From positions 6,925,510 through 6,989,509 of the forward strand of contig RSEF01000020.1 in the NCBI GenBank assembly GCA_003993805.1: a stretch of 64,000 nucleotides of DNA. The letters are read 5' to 3'. The translations under genes and the position numbers were made by a program. The notes under the pieces were generated by a model that worked only from the letters and a program-made list of their open reading frames with translations, did no database searches and was not told the DNA's origin. Source of the DNA: Himantopus leucocephalus (lineage: Eukaryota > Chordata > Aves > Charadriiformes > Recurvirostridae). Below, piece by piece: positions 47,269 through 59,545 of the stretch. Each line of letters begins with the position of its first letter. Within the stretch, counting starts at the first letter, position 1.

Positions 47269-49478
47269 CAACAGAGGCCACGGGGAGTGCTTATGGTTCT
47301 CTGCCTCACTGGAGAGGAGTGGAGGTCAAGGCTTAACTTGTCCTTCACTCAGAGGTCAGCCAGGAGCGCTCTCCAGGCCGGTGGAGCAAGGCGGGTGATG
47401 CGCTCGCCCCTGCCCTCACTGGCAGCAGGAGGAAGAGGTAAAGCTGCCTGGGAGCGCTCTACCAAGTGCCCATGTCAACTGGTCTGCAAACCGAGGAGCC
47501 TTTGCCCACAGTGCCCAGCTCCAGGGGGATGGTTAGTGCCCCCTCCTCCCTCCACTTGTTTAGCTTTTCTTATCTAAGGAGAATGACTTTTATTCGAATA
47601 CTTTCCCCAGTTGGTGATGCTCCCGGACGAAGTTACCTACCGCTGTAAAAGCCCTGTGTGCAGTGCCTGCTCCAGACTGCAGGAGTGGAAACGTCTTCAT
47701 GGGTGTCCTGTCACTGGGGTAGGATCCGCTTACCAAAATCACCACCTCTGGGGAACGGCGTGGGGACATGTGGGGCAANTGCGGGGCAGCAACGTTGGAA
47801 ACCAGAGAGGGAGACTGGCTGGAGACCCTGGCCAAGCGCCTTTCTTTCTGGGGAAGTCTGATATGTTGTGTATGTCTTTGAAGTACAGGGATTAAAAAGG
47901 CAAAGCAAGAAAATTGTGCAGACCCAGAAACATGCATGAAGCTAATGCCCAGGGGGTTTGCCGCCTTCTGATTACTCCAAAAGCTATTTTCACATCAGGA
48001 ACTGTTACAGCCTCGCAGAATTCCTCTTCAAACCCACTACCACAGCCACTATCTTGATAGCAGATGCTGGTCCTGCTGGGAGGAGGCTGAAAGGGCTCTT
48101 TTAAATCCCAGTAAATCATTTGCAGCCAGCAAAGCCGGGAGGTGAGAGCACCTCTCGGCGCTGCGCAGACAGGGACCTCGCCAAGCGCTCCTGCAGGGGT
48201 GGCCTTTGGTGGCACCCTCCAAAGGGTGGCCTCCAGCAAGGACCAGCCTCGTCCTGGCCCTTAACTTGCCCAGCTCTGAGACAACCTGCTGGCTCCAGGT
48301 TTAGATCCGGGCTTTCTTTTTGCAGGCGCCGTGCAGGGCAGCGCAGGCAGGCTGCGCTTGACACCGTGTGGCCCCTTCCTCAGGGAGCCAAGTGTCCCCA
48401 GGCCACACCACTCCACGGAAGGCTGGGTCCCCGCCGCTGCCGTGTCCCGACGGAGGATGTCACTGTGGGCTTGTGGGAGCCACGGGTGGGAGAGCAGAGG
48501 ATGCTGCGTGTGCGAGAAATTCCAGGTCGGTGGGGTGACGGCCGGAGGGTGCGGTGAGCCCGTGGGAGGCTTCGAGGAACTTCATGTGTGGGTTCAGCGC
48601 TGCTTGGAGGAAGATCAAATTTAACGACGCACCCGACCGCATTCCCACCGGGGTGGTGAGCAGCCCGGCTGTGCAGCTGCAGCACGGCCACAGCAGAGAG
48701 GACCTGAGTTTTGTGCATATTGTCTCAGATGTGGTGGAGAAAGGGTTTCTTTATTTTCCCCTGTTTAATGAACCCACAGACCACTTTCATTTTGCGACTG
48801 TTTGTGATCTGGTGTTATTTGTAATCTCTAGCTATTCAGACAATCATTAGTATTCACTGAAATGTTTACAAATTCCAAATTATTGTGTGCATGTTGCGGC
48901 ATTATCACTAGGAGCTGTTTGCTGTTTGTAAGCTGTCATTCATTATTCAGAGTTTTCACCATCCAGATAGAAAACAGAAACCGTACTTTGTACCTAAGGT
49001 AATTTATAAAGTGATTTGCAAAACGTAACGTGGACAAATCTCAATTATTGTTTATCCGGAGTAATTTGCCAGGAGTGTTAGATAAATAAGAGATGGCAGA
49101 GATTTGCAGACTGTAGTTTTCCTGGTCCTGAGGTTTCTCCCTTGCTTCAGCAGAAGGACAAATATATTTCTAATATATTTCAGGTAACATGCTATCTTGT
49201 TAATAAAACAAAGGAAATCACCCAACCTAGAAGGGGTAGTTAAAGCAGATTACATACAGACATGCAAACAGATGGTATGATGACTAACGGTTTGACCTGG
49301 CTTAGGCAATACACGTGCCATGTACAGATATCCCGTATGTTCATAAGTCCTTATGTATCTTCATATAGGGAGTATTGACCACCCTGCAGTCAGCCCATGG
49401 GCTCCTCTTCTGGACCCTCAGAGCCTGAATACTGCTTAATCCTTGTGTAGATACAAGGGCCAAAATGGGACCTTTCAT
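47269..49478. other. Intergenic region upstream of HRH3
   Basis: GC-rich to about 48700, with a single N at 47779 flanked by similar GTGGGGCA/GCGGGGCA words. It then turns abruptly AT-rich from about 48715 to 49100, a candidate conserved non-coding block. No gene is recognised; OSBPL2, which follows HRH3 in human, was looked for by its recalled protein motifs and not found. Confidence 0.65.
48715..49100. promoter_or_regulatory. Candidate conserved non-coding element(s), AT-rich block
   Basis: Composition changes sharply from the GC-rich flank. The block is dense in developmental factor-type words: TGTTTAC, TCAATTATTGTTTAT, GTAATTTATAAAG, TGTCATTCATTATTCAG. It has no repeat or coding character. 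Enhancer identity is inference. Confidence 0.3.
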
Positions 49479-49813
49479 AGAAGCATAGAATCGTTATTGC
49501 TGGAAAACACCTTCAAGATCATCAAGTCCAACTTTNNNNNNNNNNNNNNNNNNNNNNNNNNNNNNNNNNNNNNNNNNNNNNNNNNNNNNNNNNNNNNNNN
49601 NNNNNNNNNNNNNNNNNNNNNNNNNNNNNNNNNNNCTGTCCAGGTCCCTCTGAAGAGTCCTCCTACCCTCAAGCAGATCAATACTCTCACCTAAATTGGT
49701 GTCGTCCGCAAACTTACTGAGGGTGCTCTCAATCCTCTTGTCGAGATCATTAATAAAGGTCTTAAACAGGAGTGGCCCCAACACTGAGCCCTGGGGAACA
49801 CCACAAGGGTGGG
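49479..49813 (-). mobile_element. CR1 LINE fragment, minus orientation, interrupted by a gap
   Basis: At 49636-49813 the minus strand encodes CR1 reverse transcriptase: [20 protein letters not shown] and the catalytic-site block [11 protein letters not shown], then [12 protein letters not shown]. At 49479-49535 the plus strand shows CATAGAATC...CACCTTCAAGATCATCAAGTCCAAC, the reverse complement of a CR1 3' end. The element is 5'-truncated inside the RT domain, as is usual for CR1. The gap between the two parts hides the remaining RT and 3' portion or an internal deletion. Confidence 0.9.
49536..49635. other. Assembly gap, 100 N
   Basis: Exactly 100 N inside the CR1 fragment, so its true length is unknown. 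Assemblers often break in such interspersed repeats. Confidence 0.99.
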
Positions 49814-52800
49814 TCAGAGCCATAGCTCACTATAAGCTCCCCTGAGCCTGCTTTCTGTTTATTCTAAGGTTGTGACTGAGAAGCAGGGACCGGGGACGGC
49901 AGATGCAGAGGTCCCAGCCCAGAGCTCCCACCCGAGCCCGCTCTCGAGGGCTTCTGCTGTGCCGCAGGGACGTGCCAGCCGGCTGCAGCGAGGCGCTGGA
50001 GGAGCCACGGCTCCCAGCCTGGGTGCTAAGGTAATTCAGCCGTCCCTGAACACACACGCAAGGTTCAGCTACGCTAGCAGACGATCCCTGGAAGCCCCCA
50101 GGCAGGGGGAAGAGCTGGGGGCAGCCCCGCTGCCACTGCCCGCAAAGCGACTCCTCTCCTGGGGGCTCCTGAGCAAGGGGGACGGGAGGTCTCCTCCCCT
50201 CTCTGCTTCCTTCCCTACTGGATTTTTGAGAAGCGTTTAGCTTGAACATGAATTCTGCAGACGTTCGACACCTTTAAAAAGAGGCAAGGGTAGTATGCGG
50301 CTTTTTAAGGCTGCTTTGTACTGGAAGAGGAGTCTGCACTGCATTCAAGCTGAGAGTGAGTAAGAAGTGAATAACCCTCTTGTAAGATGGCTGTTCTGGG
50401 GAGTTTCTCTGTGATGTGAAGCCTTCGGGCTAAGAGACAAACAGCTTCTGCAGCCTCCTGGTGTTTAGGGAACTCGAGCTTCGGATGTAATTTAGCAGTC
50501 GGCCCTATCCTGGGTTTTGGGCACTGCGAAGTCTGTGTAGTGCCACATCACAGAGCAGCGCCTGAGGACCGGCAACTGCTGCCGGCTTCGCTAAGCCTTG
50601 CTGGTGGCCGTTGCCTCTCTGCTTGGTACTGGTTCCTGTGGGGAAACAGGCCACCGGTCTGACTCATGGGGTGTTTTGTACATGCTTTGTATGCATGTGG
50701 CTTACTGCCACTTGCTTCTGTTTCTGTTGCTTATTATTTTAGTTTGAAGGTCCTAGAGGGACCAATTTGGAGTTTCCTTTGCACAGATATATTTCCTCTG
50801 TTCAGCATCTCATTTATGTTTTCTCCTGTGACTCGCAGAATTGCACATAGATTTACAAGCTGGACAGAGGAGGAACGGAGAAGTTCTGTCTTCTCCAAGA
50901 ACTCTCATCCAAATAAATAAAGTTTCCGTGCAGACTGATTATGCTGGCCACTGAAGACACAGTGCTGGGATCCACTATTCCCAGTGGGGCACCTTCTTCT
51001 ACAGGCCAGGTTTAATCCTCATTCTAAAATTTAGCATCCCATAGTTTTATTAAATCCCCATAATTCCCATATAAAAATACCATGGTTTAATTAAGCACGC
51101 AGTTCAAGATGTTTTCACTGTAATACTCAAGGGATTCCTTGAGCTACAAGACATATGCTACAGTCCATGTCAGATCAGAGCCTATTATACATGCATGTGT
51201 TTTGTTTTGGACCACTGTCACTCGTTACTTCATGCATTTATTTGCAATTCATGAAAGTCTCAGGATGACATAAGCCAAGACACTAGATGTGGAGAACTGT
51301 GCTACAAAACCTGTTTTCAGCTTCTTAGGAGTGCTGTAGAGGTGCTGAGATTCTGTTGGATGCTTGTTCTGGTTCTTAGATTTCGTTAGGTGCTCCTTGT
51401 CTTTCTAATCACCGAAGAAATCCAGATGCAAGGAGTTGGATTGCTCCCGGCTCTGGGAGGCGTGTCAGTATGTTTGTGATGTTGGCTTGCTTTGTTATTT
51501 TTATCTGATCCGCTGAAGCTTTATTCCATGAAATGTCTTTTTAGCTCTGAAGGGTACACTAAAGAGTTTCTTAAAGATGGCACCTTCTTGCGCACAGGTA
51601 GTGCTTCTATAGAGTAAACCTGGAGCGAGGAGGATATTCCTTTTTAGCTGGTTGATTAAATATTGCTACATAATTGACAGCATCTCCCACCTTCAGAGGC
51701 TGTGATCTTCTGCAAATGACAAAGTGATAATCATGCCTGTGTCATTAAAACAAAAACAAATTTATACTTAATACACACTGTCTCCCTGCGGTTTGTCTCG
51801 GAGAATACGTGACCTGAAATTGCTTTCACGCACGTCCCCATCCAAACCAACCGAGATGGTCACAGCCAAATCCTACATACAAATACCCCCGGCTCCGTGA
51901 GGCAGCAGATGGCTGAAAAGGTTCAAAAATTTGCTGCCCTTTTCCTCCAGGCACATCTATAATTCAATGTTTGCACTGGTGTGCTTGGCTCCAGCTCAGG
52001 AATCACACGGTCCTTTGACACCAGTAAAAGTGCCTTCGTCACGGGGCACAGATGTGTGGGCAAAGCATCCCACCCACCGGCGAGCTCAGCTGTGCCGGGG
52101 CACACGTGTGTGCCCGTCTGGGCATTGCTCTCCCTCGCTTCTTGGCCAAGGGGAGACATGGAAGGTCCTGTTTCTCCTGGAATAAATCAAATGAACCCAG
52201 TAAATGAGGTGCTAACGATGAAGGCGTTATTCATAATCCGTAGGGACAGAAGTAATGTCCCCTGGATGTTGATCAACCTCCTTCCACGCTCCCACGGAGG
52301 AATTTGCACTCCGGTACAGCTTTAGGTACGCATCGTTGCAATTACACAGTGAGGACAGCTGTGTCCCGAAATCAAGAGTTATGGAAATCAGAAGACATAT
52401 TAGCATCAGTAACATCTAATGGGGAAATGAGGGCTTTCCTGACACCTTCTCTTGGGTGTATGTTGGTCTTTGCATTTCCACGGAGGACTTTGCTCGTCCA
52501 GGGGGCAGTGAGGGTGCGCAGCGCACGCTCCACACCTCCAGGAGAGATGCTGTTATTGCTATGCATGAATCGTAGTTTTTCCACTGCTTATTTCTGTCCC
52601 ATGGAGCCAGCTTGTCTGTGAAACAAACTTTAAAGAAAGAGATGATTAAAAAACCTCTTTGTGTTCATGTCTTTACTGATGAGGGTTGAAAATCCTCTGG
52701 CGTTCACACAAGTATCTGTCACTATGAAACCCGTCCCTTTCTTTCCTTTCCTTTTCGTCTGCCTTTCATCACGGGAAAGGTTTATTCAGTTTGGAAAATT

Positions 52801-53240
52801 CCCTTTTTTGAGATCCCCTCGCAAGTTTCCAGCAGACGTGGGTGAGGGTAAGGGCAGTGTGGCAGAGAAAAGAGATCCCAGAGCGGCTGAGGATGAAATC
52901 TCTGGAGAAGCCCTTGCGCTCCTGCTTTGCCAGACCATCGAGCTACCGCACAAAGGGGGAAGCCAAGCCCCAAGATGAATTTTTTACATGGAGCATCAGA
53001 GGATAGGACACAGAAAATGCCAGGGGAGCATTTCCCATTCTAGAGATGCCTTTCCAGTGAAATGCTACTCTTTGATATATATTTCTCTTTTAAAAACAAA
53101 ACCAACAACAACTTGTTTGTCAGACTTGGGGAGTTATTAAGACTGAAAAATAGCATGGCAACCCAAACCTGGATGGGACATCTTGAAACCAGTTGCTGGC
53201 TGCGCTTCATACTGCTGCTCAGCCAGATGTCAAAATGACT
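49814..53240. other. Intergenic region between CR1 fragments
   Basis: Mixed GC- and AT-rich sequence. No gene, RNA or further mobile element is recognised. Open frames of 84-139 aa lack family resemblance. Confidence 0.65.
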
Positions 53241-53303
53241 TCATCAAAATGATGATCTTAAAGATCCCTTCCAACCTAGTGGATTCTATGATTCTATGAT
53301 TTC
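53241..53303 (+). mobile_element. CR1 LINE 3'-end fragment, plus orientation
   Basis: GATGATCTTAAAGATCCCTTCCAACC followed shortly by ATTCTATGATTCTATGATT is the CR1 3' terminus with its octamer repeat. Only about 60 bp can be recognised, so it is a very short or old 5'-truncated copy. Confidence 0.85.
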
Positions 53304-53620
53304 TGCTGGTGGAAGAAGGTCTTTTCCTTGCCATATTGCAAGGGACTTAATTGAGAAAGTTTAATGTTGGATAAAGATGATGATGACAGCAGTAGTCCTC
53401 AAAAATGCTAAGAAATACCCTGTGAACCAGCCTTCAAAAAGGTAGGAAGAGCATTAACATCTCTACTCTCAAAGCAGCACGTGCTGAGAGCCATACCGCA
53501 TGGCACCAAAGCCACCGAGTCTCTGAGAAGGACCACAAACGCTGGAGGGAAATCAGCCCCAACCTGGGCACGGTATGTATCCATCTGTATTCAAAATAAG
53601 CCCAACACCTTTTTACTTCT

Positions 53621-53672
53621 TTCTTTTCCTTCCTTCTTTCCTCTCCTTCCTTCCTTCTCTCTCCCCGTTCCC
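53621..53672 (+). repeat. Polypyrimidine (CTTT/CCTT) tract
   Basis: About 50 bp of almost pure C/T with TTCC and TTTC words. A simple repeat that can adopt triplex-type structure; no known role here. Confidence 0.85.
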
Positions 53673-54674
53673 GCTGTAGCTGTAACCTGCAAATCCAAAC
53701 TCCCAAAGTGTCAAAAAATGTATCCTTTAGCGCAAGGAGACTGTTCGTAGTTGGACCTGTCCCAAAGTGCCGTGACTGTTTTTGGCTTCTTGGGAACTAA
53801 CTTCTTAAAATTACAAATCACCTTGTCGTCAAAGAAAGTGACATTTCTAGTCTTGTGCAAACCAACTGCACTTTTGTGAGCGTGAAAATGCTGAGTTTAG
53901 CTACTCTGGGGGAGGAAAACACAGCAGAGCAGGATGAGTAATACAGTTAGTAATGAAGTAACTGTCTGATCAGAATTAACACCTGGTTCTTGTCAAGGCC
54001 AATTCAATATTGCATTTTGAAACGAAAATTTCAGAGCACAAGGGGAATAAAAACAAAAGTCATTCTGCATCTGTCAGCTTGGACCGAGCTGGTGGCTGCT
54101 GTTAAGACCAATAGATGTTTTCAGAGAGAGACAGCAGGGTCTGAATAACTAGACATGATATCCACATACAGCTGCTACCAACGACGCTGGAAGCATTTTG
54201 CCATGTGGAGGAGTAAACATTAAAGCTCTGTTGAAAAAGTATCCGTTGAATTTGTTACTCCATCAGGGGACGGTTTAAGAAGCAGGGCTGGGCTTCGTTC
54301 TAATACTCTTAACGGCAGTAAGTGCTGTGGGTTAGGAGTGAAGTGAAGACATTTGAGAAGGACTAAACAACTTCTAATTGAAGCCAGTGCTGTTCCCAGG
54401 CAGATGGAAAAACGAAGCAGCCGTAGAGAAATGAGCTGGGTTTCTCCGGGCTTTGGTGCAAGCTGCCGCACAGTGGGCTCCTTAACGTGTCATCAAACTT
54501 TCTAAAACTTCAGGACACTAAGCAATTAGAGGGGTAGAGTTTAAGCCCACTTATGGAGTCCATGCTTTTCTTCAGAGCTACCACCAGGTTCTCGTGGGAG
54601 AAGACCTACAAATGTCAGCTCCTTCGCTTCCCGCTGGCCCGCGGGGGCCCGGAGGCGGGGAACTCATTGGTAAC

Positions 54675-54795
54675 CTCATATAATATTTAACAGACTTCCT
54701 GGGCTAATTAAGCATATTACTTTATATAGTAACTAACATATCTCTAATATGTATCAAAATTTAATTCAGTTTAATTCATTACCACCGCTCAACGT
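54675..54795. promoter_or_regulatory. Candidate non-coding regulatory block with TAATTA-type sites
   Basis: A sudden AT-rich stretch in GC-rich flanks carries GGGCTAATTAAGCATATTAC, CTAATATG, AATTTAATTCAG and TTTAATTCATTA. Dense homeodomain-core words with no repeat identity suggest a conserved enhancer, unproven. Confidence 0.25.
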
Positions 54796-57700
54796 GGGCC
54801 CAATTCTCTTCTCCCTTACAAAGGTGCAACTGCATTAATCCATTGTGTGCGTCAGGGAGGACAACGCAGCCCTCCTTCTGCCGGATCATTTCCAAGCAGA
54901 GATATACAGAAAGCTTTGCTCTTGTCTCTGCACAACTTGCCTGAACCAAGAGAGTTCCTTCAGAGTCATGCTGGCATAGCAGAAGTTGTCCCCAAACCCT
55001 CCCATCAGGCGTTCAGTCTCTTACAAGCTGGAGGGTCCTTCAGGCACAATATCTGAGGGGCTTTTCCGTAAGTCCAAGCTTGAACTCGCTGTCTGGTAAT
55101 TATTCCCCAAGCGCATGAGGTTGTATAAAGCAGCACAGCACAGAAGGAAAGGTATTTCTCTGAAGAGCAGGAGGCAAACAAGATCTTTGTTGCTGAGATT
55201 AGGAAAACCAGCAGTCTAGCTAGCTTTAACTTGTTTATTTGACCATTTGACTTCTGCAAAGCCCCTGATAATGAAGTCTGGTGTCTCCAGGCTGCTGGAA
55301 AGTGGGACTGAAGCTTGTTGTAATTCTCTCCCTCTCCAGTGGCTGCCGTGAAATGATCCAGCAGTGTCTGCCCAGGTCCGATGGAAAGCACGCTCATTCA
55401 CCGAGACACCCTCTGCAGGAGAAGTCCCTCTGCCACGCAGACAGGGCAATCTCCGCAGTTCCAGGCTGGGCTGCACCTCCTCCGGGTAGGGGACTCTCCA
55501 TCTGAGCCAGCCACGGAAACAGAAAAGGCTCCTGTTCACACGCAGCCCCTGAGAGCGGCCCAACACCGCACTCATGTTGCCCTGGGATGGGTACACGCTT
55601 CTCACCGGTGACCTCCGCGCCGGCTGGAGCCCTCCGTGTGCAGGCTGTCCGTAAGAGGGGAGAACAGGACATTAAAATCAAAACCTCTGCTCTGCTGCGC
55701 AGGGGGGAGGGAGGAGATGCTGGGGAGGTACAAGCAGAGAGGCAGGCAGAATTGGCTTGGCTGGACCAAAGCTGCCTGTCCAAAAAGTCGCTGTACAGTT
55801 ATGGGCTGTGGCCGGCACCTTCGTCAGACAGGTACCCTGGGCTGACCTGCGCATCCATCTCCAGAGGGATCCTGTGGCGAAGGGCAGGAAGAAGTTACAG
55901 GAGATGCTGCTGTTGTCACTCTTAGTAGGAATTTCAAGTGGCTGTGCTGCTAAAAGCACTTTCAAGGGCAATTTGTCAAAGGCTGTGAGATCCAACAGCT
56001 TCATCGTCACTTACCAAGCGCATTTTCTCCGAAGGAAGATACCCTTCCTGGGGGGAGGGGAACACGTCCCTCTGCCCTTCCAGTCCCCGTCAGCTCTGCC
56101 GGCTTCTCTGTCGCACCACCTGCGAGCCACCATGACCCTTCTTTTCTGTGTTTGAAGGGGCTGGATTCTGCTCAGCTCCCCAGTTACAAGTTTGCTCGCA
56201 GAGGGATGGCTGCTGCTCCCCCAGCCCCACCGCCGGTCACCTGCAGTCTCCAGATCGGTCTAATTTAGAAAGACCTTCATCTGTACAAGGATTTTCCCTG
56301 ACTCCTGGCTTTTCTCATAACCCCCCCCGTCTCAACCCCATCTCTTGCTGCTCATGACAACGCCAAGCCTGCCCTTAGATCTGTCTAACAAAGGCAGACG
56401 CAAAATGTATTTCATATTGAGCCACGGTGTGCCTAATGTATTCCCTTCTATTAGCTATTGCTCTAGGTCCTGATCTCTGATTCCTCATCTTTTCAGGCTT
56501 CCTTTTGATGTTCGTTACAAGGCAGCAGAGACTAACAGAGAGTATGTCAGGCATCTGACTACAAAAGTGTGGGGAAGAGGGATTAAAAGGGACACGGTGA
56601 CAGGAGGAAGAAAAAGCATTTAGGAAGCATCAGCTCTCTGCAGGCGAAGCTGCAACGATGCTCTGCATGTTTTTGCCTGTGCTGCTATCTACCGTCCTCC
56701 CTTCCAAGCCCAAATCTGTGTTCCTGGAGCTGCTTTGGCCTCTAGACAAGTCAATCATTTGGCGTCAGATTTGTGCAGAGAGAAACAGTATGGGGCAAAG
56801 GAGCCAGAGCCCTCCTGGGTCTGGAGAGGAGCTGGAACTCCCAGCAGGTCTGTTTATCGGGCTGGCTTGCATCAAACAGCAGCAAAATCCATCTCGCCAC
56901 CCAGCCTGGTGTTTGCTGAGGTTTCTGGGCTGTTCCTCTGTACAGAGAGGGAGTTTGCTGGTGCTGTAAGAAAGAGGATTCTCATTTTCCTGGCTGCGTT
57001 TATGATACCTCTCTTCTTGTGAAACCACTCAGCTAAGCGGTCTCGGGGGACTCTCAGTGCTACATAACTGCCACTGCGTGTAACAGTCGCTGTGATCTTA
57101 GCAGAGTTCAGAACATCCTGGAACAAATAACGGGGAAAGAAAAGAAAACCAAAAGTCCTCCTCTCTACAATAAGTAATCACGTCCTGCCAGCACTGACCT
57201 CCGCCTGGCCAGGGTGCAGCCGCGCCGGAGGTGGGAGCTGAGGTGCTGGGAGAAGCCAAGGGCAAGGAACAATGTTAGACGCCTCCAGTGTGAATTAAGG
57301 GACTGAATCACACAAGAGCTGTAGGAAAACAAGTTGTGCAGGAGCCAGGTGTTCCTTCTGAAGGGTGTTTGCTGTCATCCCCCGGCCGTCGGCTGGCAGT
57401 GCACAGGGTCGCTGATCAGATCCTGCACCTCCAGGGTACGATGCTCAATCAGCAATTTTCCTGCGTGCTGGAGCGCAGGAGTGCATGTTACAGGAGTGAG
57501 AGTTTGGAGGATACTAGGAGCCAGGTCTCCTTTTAGCCTGCATGATAAACCCTACCTGCATATCCCAAACCCAGCAGCCAGAGAAACTCCTCTTACCCTG
57601 TCGCTTCCCACACCTCTCCGCCGCGGGGAGGCTGTGAAACGTCGCCTGTTAGCAGGGAAGGGAAAGCGAGAAATAATTCCCCGCCTGTCTCTTTTGTTCT

Positions 57701-58053
57701 TCTTTCCCTTCTTTCACGGGGAAGCTTGAAAATGAATGTCAACCAAACACAAAACTCTGTCGTGCAATTTTTGCAGGTGGTATTAGCTGACGAAGGCTGG
57801 GTCGGTGCCAGGCGGGTGGAGGATTCCTCAATAATTTGCTCGGAAAACAGAGGAGACCAGCAAAAATAGCAATGAGATGCAGACCTGCATCTGGCGTGAG
57901 GGCACGGAGACTTTCTGTGGCTATAGAGCTCCCACGGGGGTCTCTCTCTGCCACTGTGCAGAGGTGGTTTTTCCTATTTCCAACCAGTTGCTGAAGGAGA
58001 GAAAAGCAGAGGTTCCCCGCGGGCAGAGGGACAGCCCCCGGAGCTGCCGCAGG

Positions 58054-58276
58054 CTCTGGGGCTGCCCGGCGAAGCACGGTGAGGGCAACTGGGAACGGAG
58101 GAGGGGACCAAACTGGTGGCAGTTGCCTTTAATATCTCCCTGGTGGGTAAAAGCTTTGGCAGANGCTGGGGCTGCCCGGAGAAGCACAGTCAGGGCAACT
58201 GGGAACGGAGGAGGGGACCAAACTGGTGCCAGTTGCCTTTAATATCTCCCTGGTGGGTAAAAGCTTTGGCAGAAGC
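58054..58276. repeat. 110-bp tandem duplication around a single N
   Basis: The 110 bp beginning GCTCTGGGGCTGCCC at 58054 are repeated from 58165 (GCTGGGGCTGCCC), with only about four mismatches. The N at 58164 lies exactly at the junction. A partial third start (GCTGGGGAG) follows at 58274. It is a real duplication or an unmerged contig overlap. Confidence 0.9.
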
Positions 58277-58529
58277 TGGGGAGTTGGGATATTCCCCATC
58301 CCCACCTCTCACCGGTCCTGCCATCCCGCTGCCACCTCCCAGCCAGGACTGCAGTACAATTTCTCATTTAATTTCCCCTAGCCTTGCTCCGCTTTAACTC
58401 GGTGAGTTAGGTGGTTTGCAGCTCTACCTGTCACTTCAGATGCTATTTCCCCTTCTCTTTGCTTTCTGCTGTCTGTCAGCGCTGTCTGCCGGCACGACAC
58501 GGTGTGATGAAAAAAGGGAGGGATTGCAG

Positions 58530-58690
58530 AGCACGGCGATAAATTAATTGCATTTGCTCAGGTACAAGATGAATTGTCCAAATCATTTTGCAAACAATTG
58601 TGTGTAGAGGCACAGAACAGTTTTCTGAAACAGAGTAAATAATTCCAGTTGTTAATAATGCATCACACGCAGCTGATGCTGTTCCAGCGC
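58530..58690. promoter_or_regulatory. Candidate conserved non-coding element
   Basis: Contains GATAAATTAATTGCATTTGC, CAAATCATTTTGCAAACAATTGTG, GAGTAAATAATTCC and GTTAATAATGCATCAC, a dense set of POU/homeodomain, SOX-like and C/EBP-like words. There is no coding or repeat signal. Confidence 0.3.
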
Positions 58691-59429
58691 CCACAGCCGG
58701 GCTTTGTGGATCCCACTTGTTTGCAGGCAGGTTGGGAAGGAGAGGGAATGGATTCTGAATAACATTTCATGAGACGCTTGGCGTTTAAGAATGTTATGGC
58801 ATTGTTTTAAAGCACTTCACCAGTTTCAAAGCAATCCCACCCAAGCTTGCATGTATAAGAATGTGCTTATTTATACGCACATGTTGACATTATACATGCG
58901 ATCTCCCCAGCCTGTCACAGCCCTTTTTTGAGCGTTGGCACACACTGGCAGGCTTTCACATCAAATTAATTGTGCAAAGTGCACAGTATTTTGAAAAACA
59001 GTTCCTAAATAGATACTCGGTCTTGAGCAAGAAATGCAAGCGATTGGGAAAGCACACGGGTTGCTATTTACAGCAGCTAGACTTCAAAAAGTTTTAGCAA
59101 GTTGCAGCCTGTCTTGAAAACAAGCTTGAAATATTCCATAATTTTCCTTTAATTCAGTTATCATGATTAAGATTTATTTGTTTTATAATGCTACTAATTT
59201 TAGTAGCTCAGACCGGCTGAAGTCAACCCCCCTCTCCCTGCCCCAGCCATGCAGTCCTGCAGAAGCACGCCATGAAGAGATGATCAGGGCTGACAGACCT
59301 TCAGGGCATGTGCTTCAAAGAGCTTTCCTATTGCTCTGCTCATCATCTTCACAGCTCCGGTCGCTGTGTCAGGCTCATGGCAAGTGTGCAGCAGTGGAAA
59401 ACGCAGCACGAAGACAAGGAGGAGAGAGG

Positions 59430-59545
59430 ATTGTGTCGGTAATTACTGGCCTGTAATTATCTGCCATTGTGCATTCTGTTAGCTCTTCCTGCTTCTCATT
59501 AGCATATAGCGGGGAAAATATTTAATTGCAACACCGCTCTGTGTA
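59430..59545. promoter_or_regulatory. Candidate conserved non-coding element with paired TAATTA sites and a POU-like site
   Basis: GGTAATTACTGGCC, CTGTAATTATCTG and CTCATTAGCATATAG occur within 85 bp, followed by ATTTAATTGCAACACC. This is typical homeodomain/POU site density. Function is inferred only. Confidence 0.3.

Larger units (their letters stand above)
53304..58053. other. Intergenic region, mixed composition
   Basis: No supported gene. It contains the pyrimidine tract at 53621 and an AT-rich, homeodomain-site-rich block at 54675-54795. Open frames of up to 132 aa between 54.8 and 57.8 kb lie on both strands in GC-rich sequence, overlap each other and match nothing I know. Confidence 0.6.

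Noticed and set aside
55678..56010. 110-aa minus-strand open frame starting MTMKLLDLTAFDKLP
   Set aside because: It looked protein-like at first, but the rest is unremarkable, it has no splice or family support, and a plus-strand frame of similar length overlaps it.
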